DNA of 64,000 nucleotides from Thauera sp. (GCA_024235615.1 JACKMB010000002.1:596321-660320); one strand, 5' to 3'; shown: positions 37,242-46,693, numbered from the stretch's first letter. Notes: generated by a model from the letters alone, not told the origin. Numbers and translations are program-made.

Positions 37242-37811
37242 TCAGCGCGCGCCCATCACCTGTGCGCTCAGGCCGAGGGGCTCTTCGTCCAGCAGTCGGC
37301 GCGCGCCGTTGAAGCGCTTGGCCCAGTAGGCCGTGGAGATGTTCTCGACGCGGACCTTGCCGCCGCTCGACGGCGCGTGCACGAACTTGCCGTCGCCGAG
37401 GTAGATCCCCACGTGCGAGAAGGTGCGGCGCATCGTGTTGAAGAACACCAGGTCGCCCGGTTTCAGGTCCTTCTTGCCGATCTTGTCGCCTACGCTGGCC
37501 ATCTCGCTCGCGGTGCGGGGCAGGTCGAGGCCTACGGCGTTGCGGAAGACGTTGAGCACCAGCCCGCTGCAGTCGAAGCCGGTCGCCGGCGAGGTCCCGC
37601 CGAAGCGATAGCGGATGCCGAGATAGGACAGCGCCTCATCGACCAGCTGCTCTGCCGCCGTGGTGTACTCGTCGAACGTGGACGGCACCTTGGCGCCGTG
37701 TTCGACCGTCGCGACGACCGGTTCCGCGGCGTGGGCGGGATGGGCGAGCGCGAGTGCGGCGAGCAGGATCAGAAGGGATGGCCGGAAAAACATTCGCGGG
37801 AATATACGCAT
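37242..37811 (-). CDS. Secreted NlpC/P60 peptidoglycan hydrolase
   Basis: A 189-residue exported cysteine peptidase predicted to cut peptidoglycan stem peptides. A signal peptide (…FFRPSLLILLAALALAHPAHA) is followed by the NlpC/P60 domain. The catalytic Cys is in GFDCSGLV, the His in FSHVGIYLG, and the third polar residue lies in the FVHAPSSGG segment. Start ATG 37811 gives a positively charged n-region; an ATG six codons later is possible. Single-domain members of this size resemble Spr/MepS-type endopeptidases but lack a lipobox. Confidence 0.92.
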   Translation of the reverse strand: MRIFPRMFFRPSLLILLAALALAHPAHAAEPVVATVEHGAKVPSTFDEYTTAAEQLVDEALSYLGIRYRFGGTSPATGFDCSGLVLNVFRNAVGLDLPRTASEMASVGDKIGKKDLKPGDLVFFNTMRRTFSHVGIYLGDGKFVHAPSSGGKVRVENISTAYWAKRFNGARRLLDEEPLGLSAQVMGAR

Positions 37812-37883
37812 CGAGTCGTCCGGTGTAAAGGGAAATCTGCGCCGCTCGGGCGCAGGCCTTCCGCTTTCTATCGGCATACCGCT

Positions 37884-38525
37884 TCAGACCTTGAGCTTCT
37901 GCCGGTAGGCCTGGGCGTGCTCGGCGAGCGCGCGTGGATTGGTCACCGCGAGCGAGAGTGCGCGCGACTGCGCAGCCAGGAACAGCTGCGCGATCGCCCA
38001 GGCGTCCCCGAGGGCGTGGTGGCGCTGGAAGGTCTCGATCTCGAAGGCCGCCATCCAGTCGGCGAGCCGCCCGGGACGTTCCAGGCGCTCGGGGAACAGC
38101 GAGGGCAGCAGGAAGTAGAGGTCGATCCACAGGAACTCGGGCGTGAAGCCGAGCTGTCTCGCGAAGGCGCGCTCGAGGATGGTGCGGTTGAAGGTGGCGT
38201 TGAAGACCACCAGCGGACTGCGGCCGACGAAGGCGAGCAGGCCGGCGAGCGCATCGCCGGGCGAGGGCTCGAGCTGGGCGTGGTAGGCGTCCCGCGGGTG
38301 CAGCAGGCCGCCGTCGATGGCGATGGCGCCGACGGCGAGCAGGCGGTCGCGCTCGAGGTCGAGGCCGGTGGCCTCGGTGTTGAGCACGATGTAGCGCGAC
38401 TCGAAATGCGGCTGTTCGTGCCCGGCTTCGGCGAGCGCTTGCCAGGCCTCGAGCGCACGCTCGGCTTCGGCGCTCAGCGGCGGCTGGTTGCCGCGGGCGA
38501 TCTTGAGGCGGGAGAGCCAGCTCAT
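37884..38525 (-). CDS. DEDDh exonuclease-fold protein with altered catalytic residues
   Basis: A 213-residue protein with the fold of DNA polymerase III epsilon-type 3'-5' exonucleases. The motifs can be aligned but are changed. ExoI reads VLNTEATGLD, with Asn49 where the first metal-binding Asp should be (Glu51 kept). ExoII reads FNATFNRTIL, with Asn113 in place of Asp. ExoIII is kept (His169, Asp174 in HHALGDA). With two of four carboxylates lost, nuclease activity should be weak or absent. It overlaps the upstream DUF294 gene by four bases, so it is probably a partner or regulator of that protein. Confidence 0.82.
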   Translation of the reverse strand: MSWLSRLKIARGNQPPLSAEAERALEAWQALAEAGHEQPHFESRYIVLNTEATGLDLERDRLLAVGAIAIDGGLLHPRDAYHAQLEPSPGDALAGLLAFVGRSPLVVFNATFNRTILERAFARQLGFTPEFLWIDLYFLLPSLFPERLERPGRLADWMAAFEIETFQRHHALGDAWAIAQLFLAAQSRALSLAVTNPRALAEHAQAYRQKLKV

Positions 38526-40420
38526 AGTTGATAGTCGAGTTTGAGCCGCAGCTGGAGCTTGCGCGCCTGGCGGAATGCTTCCTTGAGGATGCGGCGGTCG
38601 AGTTCGTTGAGCGATTCGGGGTCGATGCGGTTGTCGTCGGCGGAGTCGTGCTCGGTCTCGAGGTGCTGCGAGCGCAGGCGCAGCAGCTGGATGAAGTTGA
38701 AGCCGTCGATGATGGCCGAGACCTCTTCCGGGCTCATGCCGATCTTGTTGCTGCCCTGGCGCAGGCGCTGCACCGTGCTGCTCGACTCCACGCCGGTGCG
38801 CAGCGCCAGGATGCGCGCCACGTCGACGAAGAGGCGGGCGCCCGACTTCTTCAGGTCGATGGTGCCGTCTTCCTCGACCACGAAGTCGCGGATGCGGCCG
38901 AGCGGCGGCATGACCTTGAGCGCGTTGGCGGCCATCATGCGCAGGAAGGCGCTGTTGCCCTTGGCGCCCTTGTTGAGCGCGCTGCGCAGCTGGTCGCCGA
39001 AGCGTTCGTTGCCGTAGAGCACGCGGAAATCGAAGAAGATCGAGGCGTTGAGCAGGGCCTGCGGGTCGGGTTCGCGGATCCAGTCGCCGAAGCGCGACTT
39101 CCACTCGTCGAGGGTCAGGCAGAGCTCGGGGTTGCTCGCCATGATGTTGCCCTTGCACAGCGGGAAGCCGCAGGCGGCGAGGTCTTCGTTGACCGTGCGT
39201 GCGAACTCGACCAGGCGGGTGCGCGTCTCCTTGACCTGCTTCGCGTCCGCGCAGCGGAAGATGATCCCGTTGTCCTGGTCGGTGGACAGCGTCTGCTCGT
39301 GGCGGCCCTCGGAGCCGAAGGCGAACCACGCGAAGTCGATGCCCACCAGATCGTGGTGCTCGCGCGCCAGCGTGATGATGCGGCGGGTGAGGGCGTCGTT
39401 GAGCGCCGAGATGAACTGGGTGAGCTGCTCGGCGCCGATGCCCTGGGCGATGAGGTTGAGGGCGAGTTGGCGGATGTCCTTGCTCGCGCGCTGCAGGGCC
39501 GCGATGTCGGCGGCGTTGTCGATGCCGGCGCGGATCTGGCGCAGGCTGATGCGCTGCAGCGAGAAGAGGTCGCGCTCGGAGACCACGCCGAGCAGCACAC
39601 TCTCGGAGTCGACCACCAGCAGGTGGCGCACGCCGTGGGTGGCCATCTCGAGTACGGCGTCGTAGGCCGAGGCGCTCGCCGGCAGCTGGTGCGGGTTGGC
39701 GGTCATCAGCTCGCCGATCGGGCGCGCGAGGTCGAAGCCGGCGAGGATGACGCGCGGCAGCAGGTCGCTCTGGGTCAGGATGCCGACCGGATGGCGCTCC
39801 GCGTCGACCACCACCATGCAGCCGAGGTGCAGCTCGGACATGCGCTCGAGCGCGCTGCGGGTGGGGGTGTCGGGGGTGACGAAGACCGGGTCCTGCTTGA
39901 TCAGCTTGCCGAGCGCCGTGGTCATCGTCTGCTGCTCGGCGGCGCGCTGGGCGAAGCTGCTCTGCAGCTGCTGGCGCGACTGGCTGAGCAGGCTGGCGAT
40001 GTATTGCGTGCAGAAAAGGTGGAACACCGGGCTGATCTGCATCAGGTGCAGGAAGTCGTCGGCGCTGATCTGGAAGCAGAAGCTGTCCTCGACCGCCACG
40101 TAGGCGTTGGTCGAGGGGCGACGAGCGGAGATCGCGCCGATCGGGAAGCATTCGCCCGGCCCCAGGGTGAGGCTGGTGTATTCGGTGACGGTGGCCTGCC
40201 CGGCCTGGCGGGCCTGGATCTTGCCGCGCTGGACGATGTGGAAGTGCGTCGGCACACCCGACTCGGGCGTCAGGATCTCGCTGCCGCGGGCGTGGAAGGC
40301 GAGCACCGCGCGCTCGGCGAGAAAGCCGAGCGCCTCGGCCTCCATGCGGTTGAAGGGCGAGAAGTTGCGCAGGAAGTCCGTGCTGGCTCCCACCAGCAGG
40401 GTGGCGGCGTCGTTGCTCAT
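38522..40420 (-). CDS. cNMP-binding/CBS/DUF294 nucleotidyltransferase-like protein
   Basis: A 632-residue cytoplasmic protein with a cyclic-nucleotide-binding-like domain (about 15-130), a CBS pair (about 172-290), a DUF294 nucleotidyltransferase domain and a C-terminal DUF294_C domain (about 480-620). The transferase motif FGSEGRHEQTLSTDQDNG is intact, with GS at 369-370 and Asp381/Asp383. This resembles GlnD-type signalling enzymes, but the target is unknown. In many Proteobacteria the gene is paired with an exonuclease-like gene and linked to acetate/cation symport; only the exonuclease partner is present here. Confidence 0.9.
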   Translation of the reverse strand: MSNDAATLLVGASTDFLRNFSPFNRMEAEALGFLAERAVLAFHARGSEILTPESGVPTHFHIVQRGKIQARQAGQATVTEYTSLTLGPGECFPIGAISARRPSTNAYVAVEDSFCFQISADDFLHLMQISPVFHLFCTQYIASLLSQSRQQLQSSFAQRAAEQQTMTTALGKLIKQDPVFVTPDTPTRSALERMSELHLGCMVVVDAERHPVGILTQSDLLPRVILAGFDLARPIGELMTANPHQLPASASAYDAVLEMATHGVRHLLVVDSESVLLGVVSERDLFSLQRISLRQIRAGIDNAADIAALQRASKDIRQLALNLIAQGIGAEQLTQFISALNDALTRRIITLAREHHDLVGIDFAWFAFGSEGRHEQTLSTDQDNGIIFRCADAKQVKETRTRLVEFARTVNEDLAACGFPLCKGNIMASNPELCLTLDEWKSRFGDWIREPDPQALLNASIFFDFRVLYGNERFGDQLRSALNKGAKGNSAFLRMMAANALKVMPPLGRIRDFVVEEDGTIDLKKSGARLFVDVARILALRTGVESSSTVQRLRQGSNKIGMSPEEVSAIIDGFNFIQLLRLRSQHLETEHDSADDNRIDPESLNELDRRILKEAFRQARKLQLRLKLDYQL

Positions 40421-40470
40421 GGGCAGACCGTGATCGAAGCGATCTGAACATTATAGGCGAGCGCGCCGCA

Positions 40471-40492
40471 TTCGCGCCTGTCGGCGCTCCTG
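40471..40492 (-). repeat. Isolated REP element
   Basis: A single reverse-orientation REP hairpin with small changes (stem GCGCC-TGTC-GGCGC) in the 83-bp gap between the PhoH stop and the DUF294 start. It may act as a transcript 3'-end or attenuation hairpin. Confidence 0.65.
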
Positions 40493-40503
40493 CGCGGGGT
40501 GCG

Positions 40504-41982
40504 TCAGAGCACCTCGGCGGCGTGGTCGGCGAGGCGGGAGCGTTCGCCGCGCTGCAGGGTGATGTGGCCCGAGTGCGGCCAGCCCTTGAAGCGGTCGACC
40601 ACGAAGGTGAGGCCCGACGAGCCCTCGGTGAGGTAGGGCGTGTCGATCTGCGCGATGTTGCCCATGCACACCACCTTGGTGCCGGGACCGGCGCGGGTGA
40701 TCAGGGTCTTCATCTGCTTGGGCGTGAGGTTCTGCGCCTCGTCGATGATGAGGAACTTGTTGAGGAAGGTGCGCCCGCGCATGAAGTTCAGGCTCTTGAT
40801 CTTGATGCGGCTGCGGATGAGGTCGCGGGTGGCCGCGCGGCCCCAGTCGCCGCCCTCGCCGGCGGTGCCGTTGAGCACGTCGAGGTTGTCCTCGAGCGCG
40901 CCCATCCACGGCGCCATCTTCTCTTCCTCGGTGCCCGGCAGGAAGCCGATGTCCTCGCCCACCGGCACGGTGACGCGGGTCATGATGATCTCGGTGTAGC
41001 GCTTGGACTCGAGCACCTGGGTGAGCCCGGCGGCGAGCGTCAGCAGGGTCTTGCCGGTGCCGGCCTGGCCGAGCAGGGTGACGAAGTCGATCTCGGGGTT
41101 CATCAGCAGGTTGAGCGCGAAGTTCTGCTCGCGGTTGCGCGCGGTGATGCCCCAGACGTTGTTCTTGTTGTGGCTGTAGTCGGTGAGGGTCTCGATGAGG
41201 GCGCCACGGCCTTCCTGTTCCTTCACCCAGGCCTGCAGCGGGCTGTCGCCGTCCTGATAGACGAACTCGTTGACCAGCATCTCGGCGGCGAGCGGACCGC
41301 TGACGCGGTAGTAGCTGCGGCCCTCCTCCTTCCACGACTGCATGCCGCGGGCGTGGGTCTCCCAGAAGTCGGCGGGCAGCTCGCGGGTGCCGGTGTACAG
41401 CAGGTCGCTGTCCTCGAGCACCTTGTCGTTGAAGTAGTCCTGTGCGGCGAGGCCCAGCGCGCGCGCCTTGATGCGCATGTTGATGTCTTTCGACACCAGG
41501 ATGACGTCGCGCCCCGGGTGCTTCTCCACCAGGAACATCACCACGGCGAGGATCTGGTTGTCGCCGCGCGCGGTAGGCAGCGCGGGCGGCAGGCGGATGT
41601 CGATCGCCTCGGTCTGCAGGTGCAGGCGCCCGGTGGCGAGGCCGCGCGAGGGGCTCTCGAGCGCGATGCCTGCGGCGATGCCGTTCTCGGAGGCGGACAC
41701 GATCTCGTCGAGCATGCGGCTGGCCTGGCGGGCGTTGCGCGCCACCTCGCTGGTGCCCTTCTTGTTGTTGTCGAGTTCCTCCAGCGTCATGATCGGCACG
41801 TAGAGGTCGTGCTCCTCGAAGCGATACAGGCTGGTGGGGTCGTGCATCAGCACGTTGGTGTCGAGCACGAAGAGCTTGCTCGCGGCCGCGGCCTTGCGGC
41901 TGCGACGGACGCGCCTGGCAGCGGGTGCGCCCGCATCCGCGGGGCTGGACGCGGGGGCGGCGGATTGGCGGGTGACGGGCAT
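40504..41982 (-). CDS. PIN domain-PhoH ATPase fusion
   Basis: A 492-residue protein with an N-terminal PIN ribonuclease domain (LFVLDTNVLMHDP, Asp41) and a C-terminal PhoH-like RNA helicase/ATPase domain (Walker A GQAGTGKT 305-312, Walker B IIDEAQN). PIN-PhoH fusions (PhoH2 family) are RNA helicase/ribonucleases. The first ~35 residues are disordered-looking and basic. Start ATG 41982 was preferred; an ATG 21 codons upstream is possible. It is followed after 83 bp by the DUF294 gene on the same strand. Confidence 0.93.
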   Translation of the reverse strand: MPVTRQSAAPASSPADAGAPAARRVRRSRKAAAASKLFVLDTNVLMHDPTSLYRFEEHDLYVPIMTLEELDNNKKGTSEVARNARQASRMLDEIVSASENGIAAGIALESPSRGLATGRLHLQTEAIDIRLPPALPTARGDNQILAVVMFLVEKHPGRDVILVSKDINMRIKARALGLAAQDYFNDKVLEDSDLLYTGTRELPADFWETHARGMQSWKEEGRSYYRVSGPLAAEMLVNEFVYQDGDSPLQAWVKEQEGRGALIETLTDYSHNKNNVWGITARNREQNFALNLLMNPEIDFVTLLGQAGTGKTLLTLAAGLTQVLESKRYTEIIMTRVTVPVGEDIGFLPGTEEEKMAPWMGALEDNLDVLNGTAGEGGDWGRAATRDLIRSRIKIKSLNFMRGRTFLNKFLIIDEAQNLTPKQMKTLITRAGPGTKVVCMGNIAQIDTPYLTEGSSGLTFVVDRFKGWPHSGHITLQRGERSRLADHAAEVL

Positions 41983-42094
41983 GGCGTGCGGATCCGGGAG
42001 GGCGGCAGGACGGCCGCGGGAAGAGGCGGCGCCCGCGGGCGCCATGGGTGCCGGACGAACTGCGCCGCGTGCGCGCGTCCGCCCGGCGGCGGGG

Positions 42095-42550
42095 TCAGAG
42101 CGCGCGTGCGGCGGCGAGCACTTCCTCGGCGTGGCCGGGCACCTTCACGCCGCGCCATTCGCGCGCGATCGTGCCCTCGGCGTCGATCAGGAAGGTGCTG
42201 CGCTCGATGCCGCGCACCTGCTTGCCGTACATGTTCTTCAGCTTCATGACGCCGAAGGCCTCGCAGGCCGTTTCTTCGGGATCGGAGGCGAGCTCGAAGG
42301 GCAGCTCGAGCTTGGCTTTGAAGTTCTCGTGGCTCTTGAGGCTGTCGCGGCTGATGCCGAGGATGGTGCAGCCGGCGGCGGCGAACTCGCCTTGCAGCGC
42401 GCCGAAGTCGCGTGTCTCGTTGGTGCAGCCGGGCGTGTTGTCCTTGGGGTAGAAGTAGATCACGAGCTTGCGGCCGCGCAGCGCGGAGAGGGTGACGGTC
42501 TGGCCGCCGGTGGCGTGCAGGGTGAAGTCGGGGGCGAGGGGGGCGCTCAA
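42095..42550 (-). CDS. bcp: Thioredoxin-dependent thiol peroxidase (Bcp/PrxQ)
   Basis: A 151-residue peroxiredoxin that reduces H2O2 and organic peroxides. Peroxidatic Cys42 is in DNTPGCTNETRDF. The usual resolving Cys five residues later (GCT-x4-C in PrxQ) is absent; another Cys in AAGCTILG may act instead. The start codon is TTG at 42550, supported by AGGAG six bases upstream. Single gene, upstream of phoH on the same strand with 112 bp between. Confidence 0.93.
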   Translation of the reverse strand: MSAPLAPDFTLHATGGQTVTLSALRGRKLVIYFYPKDNTPGCTNETRDFGALQGEFAAAGCTILGISRDSLKSHENFKAKLELPFELASDPEETACEAFGVMKLKNMYGKQVRGIERSTFLIDAEGTIAREWRGVKVPGHAEEVLAAARAL

Positions 42551-42695
42551 TCGAATCTCCTGTTCGTCGGGGCGGCGGCGCTTCGCGCTCGGGGCGAGCG
42601 CACCGGCGCACGTGTGTCGTGCGCCTCAGGGTAGCCGAAAGCGCCGGCCCGGGTGAAGAGCGTATTGCGGCGGCGTTACCGCCGCGTTGCGGTGC

Positions 42696-43079
42696 TCAGC
42701 GATCGTGCAGCAGCCCGAGCACGACCGCGCGGCCTTCGGCCACGAGGATGTTGTAGGTGCGGCAGGCGGCGGCGAAGTCCATGAACTCGAAGCCGACGCG
42801 CGCCTCCACCAGCCCGCGCAGCAGTGGTGGCTGGGGGAAGCGCTGGCGGCGGCCGGTGCCGACGATGAGGATCTCGGCGCCGAGCTCGGCCGCGCGAGCG
42901 AGATCCGCCGCCGTCAGGCCGGCGAGGTCGCCGCCGGCCTGCGGGGCCCAGCCGGCCACGACCTGGCTGGCGCTGACGAGCACGTTGCCCTCGTGGCGGG
43001 TCTTGCTGATCATCACGTGGTCGTCGCCGTAGCCGGTGATCACGTTGGTGTTGGCGTGGTTGTCCTGATAGAGCTTCAT
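42696..43079 (-). CDS. Mth938-like domain protein (DUF498)
   Basis: A 127-residue cytoplasmic protein with the Mth938/NDUFAF3-like fold. The central segment ADLARAAELGAEILIVGTGRRQRFPQPPLL is characteristic. Distant homologues assist respiratory complex I assembly in mitochondria; the bacterial role is unclear. Start MKLYQDNHANTN at 43079. Divergent from the aminotransferase gene across a 154-bp gap. Confidence 0.9.
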   Translation of the reverse strand: MKLYQDNHANTNVITGYGDDHVMISKTRHEGNVLVSASQVVAGWAPQAGGDLAGLTAADLARAAELGAEILIVGTGRRQRFPQPPLLRGLVEARVGFEFMDFAAACRTYNILVAEGRAVVLGLLHDR

Positions 43080-43233
43080 CCGATCCGTTCCTGGTCGCGG
43101 CATGCGGCGCACGCCGGCGGGCTGCCCGCGATGGCCGGGCAAATTGCCGCAGTGCGGGAGCGCGGCTAAGATAACAACCTTTTGGCGTGCGGGAAAACTC
43201 CCGGCGCTTCTCCATCTCTCAGGAAGGACTGGC

Positions 43234-44541
43234 ATGAAAGCGGTGAAGACCCTCGAGCTCGCGACGGCATCCCCCGAACCGGTGATCAAGGCCGAGGCGG
43301 GCGCAGCCGCGGCGCCGCGCCCGATCCGCAAGTCCGCCAAGCTCGCCGAAGTCTGCTACGACATCCGCGGCCCGGTGCTGGTGCGCGCCAAGCAGATGGA
43401 GGACGAAGGCCACAAGATCATCAAGCTCAACATCGGCAACCTCGCCGCGTTCGGCTTCGACTCGCCCGAAGAGATCCAGATGGACATGATCCGCAACCTG
43501 CCCAACGCGGCGGGCTATTCGGATTCCAAGGGCATCTTCTCCGCGCGCAAGGCGGTGATGCACTACACCCAGCAGAAGGGCATCAAGGGCGTTGGCATCG
43601 AGGACATCTACATCGGCAACGGGGTGTCCGAGCTGATCGTGATGGCAATGAACGCGCTGCTCGACGCCGGCGACGAGGTGCTGGTGCCGGCGCCCGACTA
43701 CCCGCTGTGGACCGCGGCGGTGAGCCTGTCGGGCGGCAAGCCGGTGCATTACCTGTGCGACGAGTCCAAGGGCTGGCTGCCGGACATCGACGACATGCGC
43801 GCGAAGATCAACGCGAACACGCGTGCGATCGTGGTGATCAACCCGAACAACCCGACGGGCGCGGTGTATCCGGACGAGACGCTGAAGCAGATCATCGCGC
43901 TCGCCCGCGAGCACGACCTGATCCTCTACGCCGACGAGGTCTACGACAAGGTCCTCTACGAGGGCGTCAAGCACACCTCGATGGCGGCGCTGTCCGAAGA
44001 CGTGCTCACGATCATCTTCAACGGCTTGTCGAAGAACTACCGTTCCTGCGGCTACCGCGCGGGCTGGATGGTGGTGTGCGGCGACAAGCGCCGCGCCAAC
44101 GACTACATCGAGGGGCTGAACATGCTGGCCTCGATGCGCCTGTGCGCCAACGTGCCCGGCCAGTACGCGATCCAGACCGCGCTCGGCGGCTACCAGAGCA
44201 TCGACGACCTGGTCGCAGAGGGCGGGCGCATGCGCCGCCAGCGCGACCTCGCCTGGGAGCTCATCAATCAGATCCCGGGCGTGAGCTGCGTGAAGCCGCA
44301 GGCCACGCTGTACATGTTCCCGCGCCTGGACCCCAAGGTCTATCCGATCGAGGACGACCAGGCCTTCATCGCCGAACTGCTCGAGGAGGAGCGCGTGCTG
44401 CTGGTGCAGGGCTCCGGCTTCAACTGGCCGCATCCCGACCACTTCCGCCTGGTCTTCCTGCCCCACGAGGACGACCTGCGCGACGCCATCGGCCGCATCG
44501 CGCGCTTCCTCGAAACCTACCGCAAGCGCCACGGCACCTGA
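43234..44541 (+). CDS. alaA: Alanine-synthesising aminotransferase, AlaA type
   Basis: A 435-residue class I PLP aminotransferase that makes L-alanine from pyruvate and glutamate. It follows E. coli AlaA closely through VCYDIRGPVLVRAK, VPAPDYPLWTAAVSLSGGK, NPNNPTGAVY and the PLP-Lys motif NGLSKNYR. It has a roughly 35-residue Ala/Pro/Lys-rich N-terminal extension compared with the short E. coli form. AGGAAGG precedes the start. It sits 66 bp upstream of hom, so co-expression is likely. Confidence 0.94.
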   Translation: MKAVKTLELATASPEPVIKAEAGAAAAPRPIRKSAKLAEVCYDIRGPVLVRAKQMEDEGHKIIKLNIGNLAAFGFDSPEEIQMDMIRNLPNAAGYSDSKGIFSARKAVMHYTQQKGIKGVGIEDIYIGNGVSELIVMAMNALLDAGDEVLVPAPDYPLWTAAVSLSGGKPVHYLCDESKGWLPDIDDMRAKINANTRAIVVINPNNPTGAVYPDETLKQIIALAREHDLILYADEVYDKVLYEGVKHTSMAALSEDVLTIIFNGLSKNYRSCGYRAGWMVVCGDKRRANDYIEGLNMLASMRLCANVPGQYAIQTALGGYQSIDDLVAEGGRMRRQRDLAWELINQIPGVSCVKPQATLYMFPRLDPKVYPIEDDQAFIAELLEEERVLLVQGSGFNWPHPDHFRLVFLPHEDDLRDAIGRIARFLETYRKRHGT

Positions 44542-44607
44542 GCCCTCACCGGAAGGCGGCCGCGCCGCCTGCCCCTCACCTCTGACACCTCACACCTCAC
44601 GGACAAA

Positions 44608-45915
44608 ATGAAACCTATCAACGTTGGCCTCCTTGGCATCGGTACCGTCGGTGGCGGCACCTACACCGTCCTCAAGCGCAACGCCGAGGAGATCACCCGG
44701 CGCGCGGGCCGTCCGATCCGCATCGTCACCGTGGCCGATAAGAATCTCGCGCTCGCGCGCCAGGTCACCGGTGGCGAGGTCAAGCTCACCGACGATGCCT
44801 TCTCGGTGGTGACCGATCCGGGTATCGACATCGTCGTCGAGCTGATCGGCGGCTATGGCGTGGCCAAGGAGCTGGTGCTGAAGGCGATCGAGAACGGCAA
44901 GCACGTCGTCACCGCCAACAAGGCACTGCTCGCGGTGCATGGCAACGAGATCTTCGCCGCGGCGCAGAAGAAGGGCGTGATGGTGGCCTTCGAGGCCGCG
45001 GTGGCCGGCGGCATCCCGATCATCAAGGCGCTGCGCGAGGGCCTCACCGCCAACCGCATCGAGTGGCTGGCCGGCATCATCAACGGCACCACCAACTTCA
45101 TCCTGTCCGAGATGCGCGACAAGGGCCTGCCCTTCGCCGAGGTGTTGAAGGAAGCGCAGGCGCTCGGCTATGCCGAGGCCGACCCGACCTTCGACGTCGA
45201 GGGTGTCGACGCCGCGCACAAGGCGACGATCATGAGCGCGATCGCCTTCGGCATCCCGATGCAGTTCGACAAGGCCTACATCGAGGGCATCAGCAAGCTC
45301 GACTCGGTGGACATCGGCTATGCCGAACAGCTCGGCTACCGCATCAAGCTGCTCGGCATCGCCCGCCGCCGCGAGAATGGCGTCGAACTGCGCGTGCACC
45401 CCACGCTGATCCCGGAGAAGCGCCTCATCGCCAACGTCGAGGGCGCGATGAACGCCGTCCTGGTGCAGGGCGACGCCGTCGGCGCGACGCTTTACTACGG
45501 CAAGGGCGCGGGCGCCGAACCCACCGCCTCGGCGGTGATCGCCGATCTGGTCGACGTCACCCGCCTGCACACCTCCGATCCCGAGCACCGCGTGCCCCAC
45601 CTGGCCTTCCAGCCCGATCAGGTGCACGACGTGCCGGTGCTGCCGATCGAGGAGGTCGTCACCTCCTACTACCTGCGCATGCGCGTCGAGGACAAGCCGG
45701 GCGTGCTCGCCGACATCACCCGCATCCTCGCCGACAGCAGCATCTCGATCGAGGCGCTGATCCAGAAGGAGGCGGCCGAGGGCGAGGCGCACACCGACAT
45801 CATCATGCTGACCCACCAGACCGCGGAGAAGAACGCCAACGCCGCAATCGCGCGCATCGAGGCGCTGCCGGTGGTGCAGGGCAAGGTGGTGAAGCTGCGC
45901 ATGGAAACGCTCTGA
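44608..45915 (+). CDS. hom: Homoserine dehydrogenase
   Basis: A 435-residue monofunctional enzyme that reduces aspartate semialdehyde to homoserine for threonine and methionine synthesis. The NAD(P) motif GLLGIGTVGGGTY is at residues 6-18, TANKALLAVHG and AGIINGTTNFIL belong to the catalytic domain, and a C-terminal ACT domain (about residues 350-430) suggests feedback by threonine. No aspartokinase fusion. thrC follows 2.5 kb downstream, separated by unrelated genes. Confidence 0.97.
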   Translation: MKPINVGLLGIGTVGGGTYTVLKRNAEEITRRAGRPIRIVTVADKNLALARQVTGGEVKLTDDAFSVVTDPGIDIVVELIGGYGVAKELVLKAIENGKHVVTANKALLAVHGNEIFAAAQKKGVMVAFEAAVAGGIPIIKALREGLTANRIEWLAGIINGTTNFILSEMRDKGLPFAEVLKEAQALGYAEADPTFDVEGVDAAHKATIMSAIAFGIPMQFDKAYIEGISKLDSVDIGYAEQLGYRIKLLGIARRRENGVELRVHPTLIPEKRLIANVEGAMNAVLVQGDAVGATLYYGKGAGAEPTASAVIADLVDVTRLHTSDPEHRVPHLAFQPDQVHDVPVLPIEEVVTSYYLRMRVEDKPGVLADITRILADSSISIEALIQKEAAEGEAHTDIIMLTHQTAEKNANAAIARIEALPVVQGKVVKLRMETL

Positions 45916-45941
45916 GCGCGGGCTCGAGTCGTGATTGAAGG

Positions 45942-45976
45942 CGAGGCCGCGCCCCCGGGTGCGGCCTCGTGCGTTT
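45942..45976 (+). terminator. Probable terminator after hom
   Basis: A nine-bp CGAGGCCGC stem with a ten-base loop (45942-45969), followed by TGCGTTT. The T run is short, so strength is uncertain. Confidence 0.6.
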
Positions 45977-46030
45977 ACGCCCAGCGCGGGTGCGTACCGG
46001 GGCGCGGTGGTGGCAAGGGGGATTGCGGTC

Positions 46031-46693
46031 ATGCAGAACAAGGTGGATGAGGTCTTCGTCGGCAAGGTGCGCCTGCTGTCGATCGAAGGCGAGCGCAGCG
46101 GTATCGTCAAGTCGCCCGCAGCGGGACCGGTGATGCTGACGCCGACCGGGCTGGAGGGCGACGAGCAGGCCGACCTGCGCCACCACGGCGGGGTGGACAA
46201 GGCCCTGCACCACTACCCGGTCGAGCACTACGCGGTGCTCGCCGCCGAGTGGCCGCAATGTGCGGCCGCGGTGGGTGCGGGCTTCCTCGGCGAGAACATC
46301 AGCACGCACGGGCTGGACGAGCACGCGCTGTGCATCGGCGACGTGCTGCGCATCGGCGAGGCGCGCGTGCAGGTGAGCCAGACGCGCTCGCCGTGCTGGA
46401 AGATCGACCTGCGCCTGAAGGTCGACGGCGCCTCGCGCTTCGTCGAGGCGGCGGGGATCACCGGCTGGTACTACCGGGTGCTGGAGCCGGGCCTGATCGC
46501 CGCCGGCGACACGATCGAGCTGCTCGAGCGCCCCAACCCCTGGCTCACGCTCGCCGACTACTGGGACGCGGTGACCGCGCACCGGCCCGACGCCGTGCTG
46601 CTCGATCGCATCGCCGGCGCGCCCGGGCTTGCCGCCGACAAGGCGACGCGCTGGCGCGAGCGCGCGGCGTGGCTGCGCGCGCACGCGAGCTGA
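46031..46693 (+). CDS. MOSC domain protein, YiiM-like
   Basis: A 220-residue cytoplasmic protein with a MOSC core (GLEGDEQADLRHHGG, and the conserved Cys in QTRSPCWKID) and a C-terminal 3-alpha domain. YiiM-type proteins are molybdenum-cofactor-dependent reductases of N-hydroxylated compounds; the Cys would ligate Mo. Start ATG 46031 was chosen because the upstream in-frame sequence is Arg/Pro-rich and runs into the hom terminator. It interrupts the hom-thrC neighbourhood. Confidence 0.9.
   Translation: MQNKVDEVFVGKVRLLSIEGERSGIVKSPAAGPVMLTPTGLEGDEQADLRHHGGVDKALHHYPVEHYAVLAAEWPQCAAAVGAGFLGENISTHGLDEHALCIGDVLRIGEARVQVSQTRSPCWKIDLRLKVDGASRFVEAAGITGWYYRVLEPGLIAAGDTIELLERPNPWLTLADYWDAVTAHRPDAVLLDRIAGAPGLAADKATRWRERAAWLRAHAS

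Noticed and set aside
38528..40447. 639-codon open frame on the plus strand opposite the DUF294 gene
   Set aside because: Antisense shadow. The minus-strand protein has clear CBS and nucleotidyltransferase motifs.
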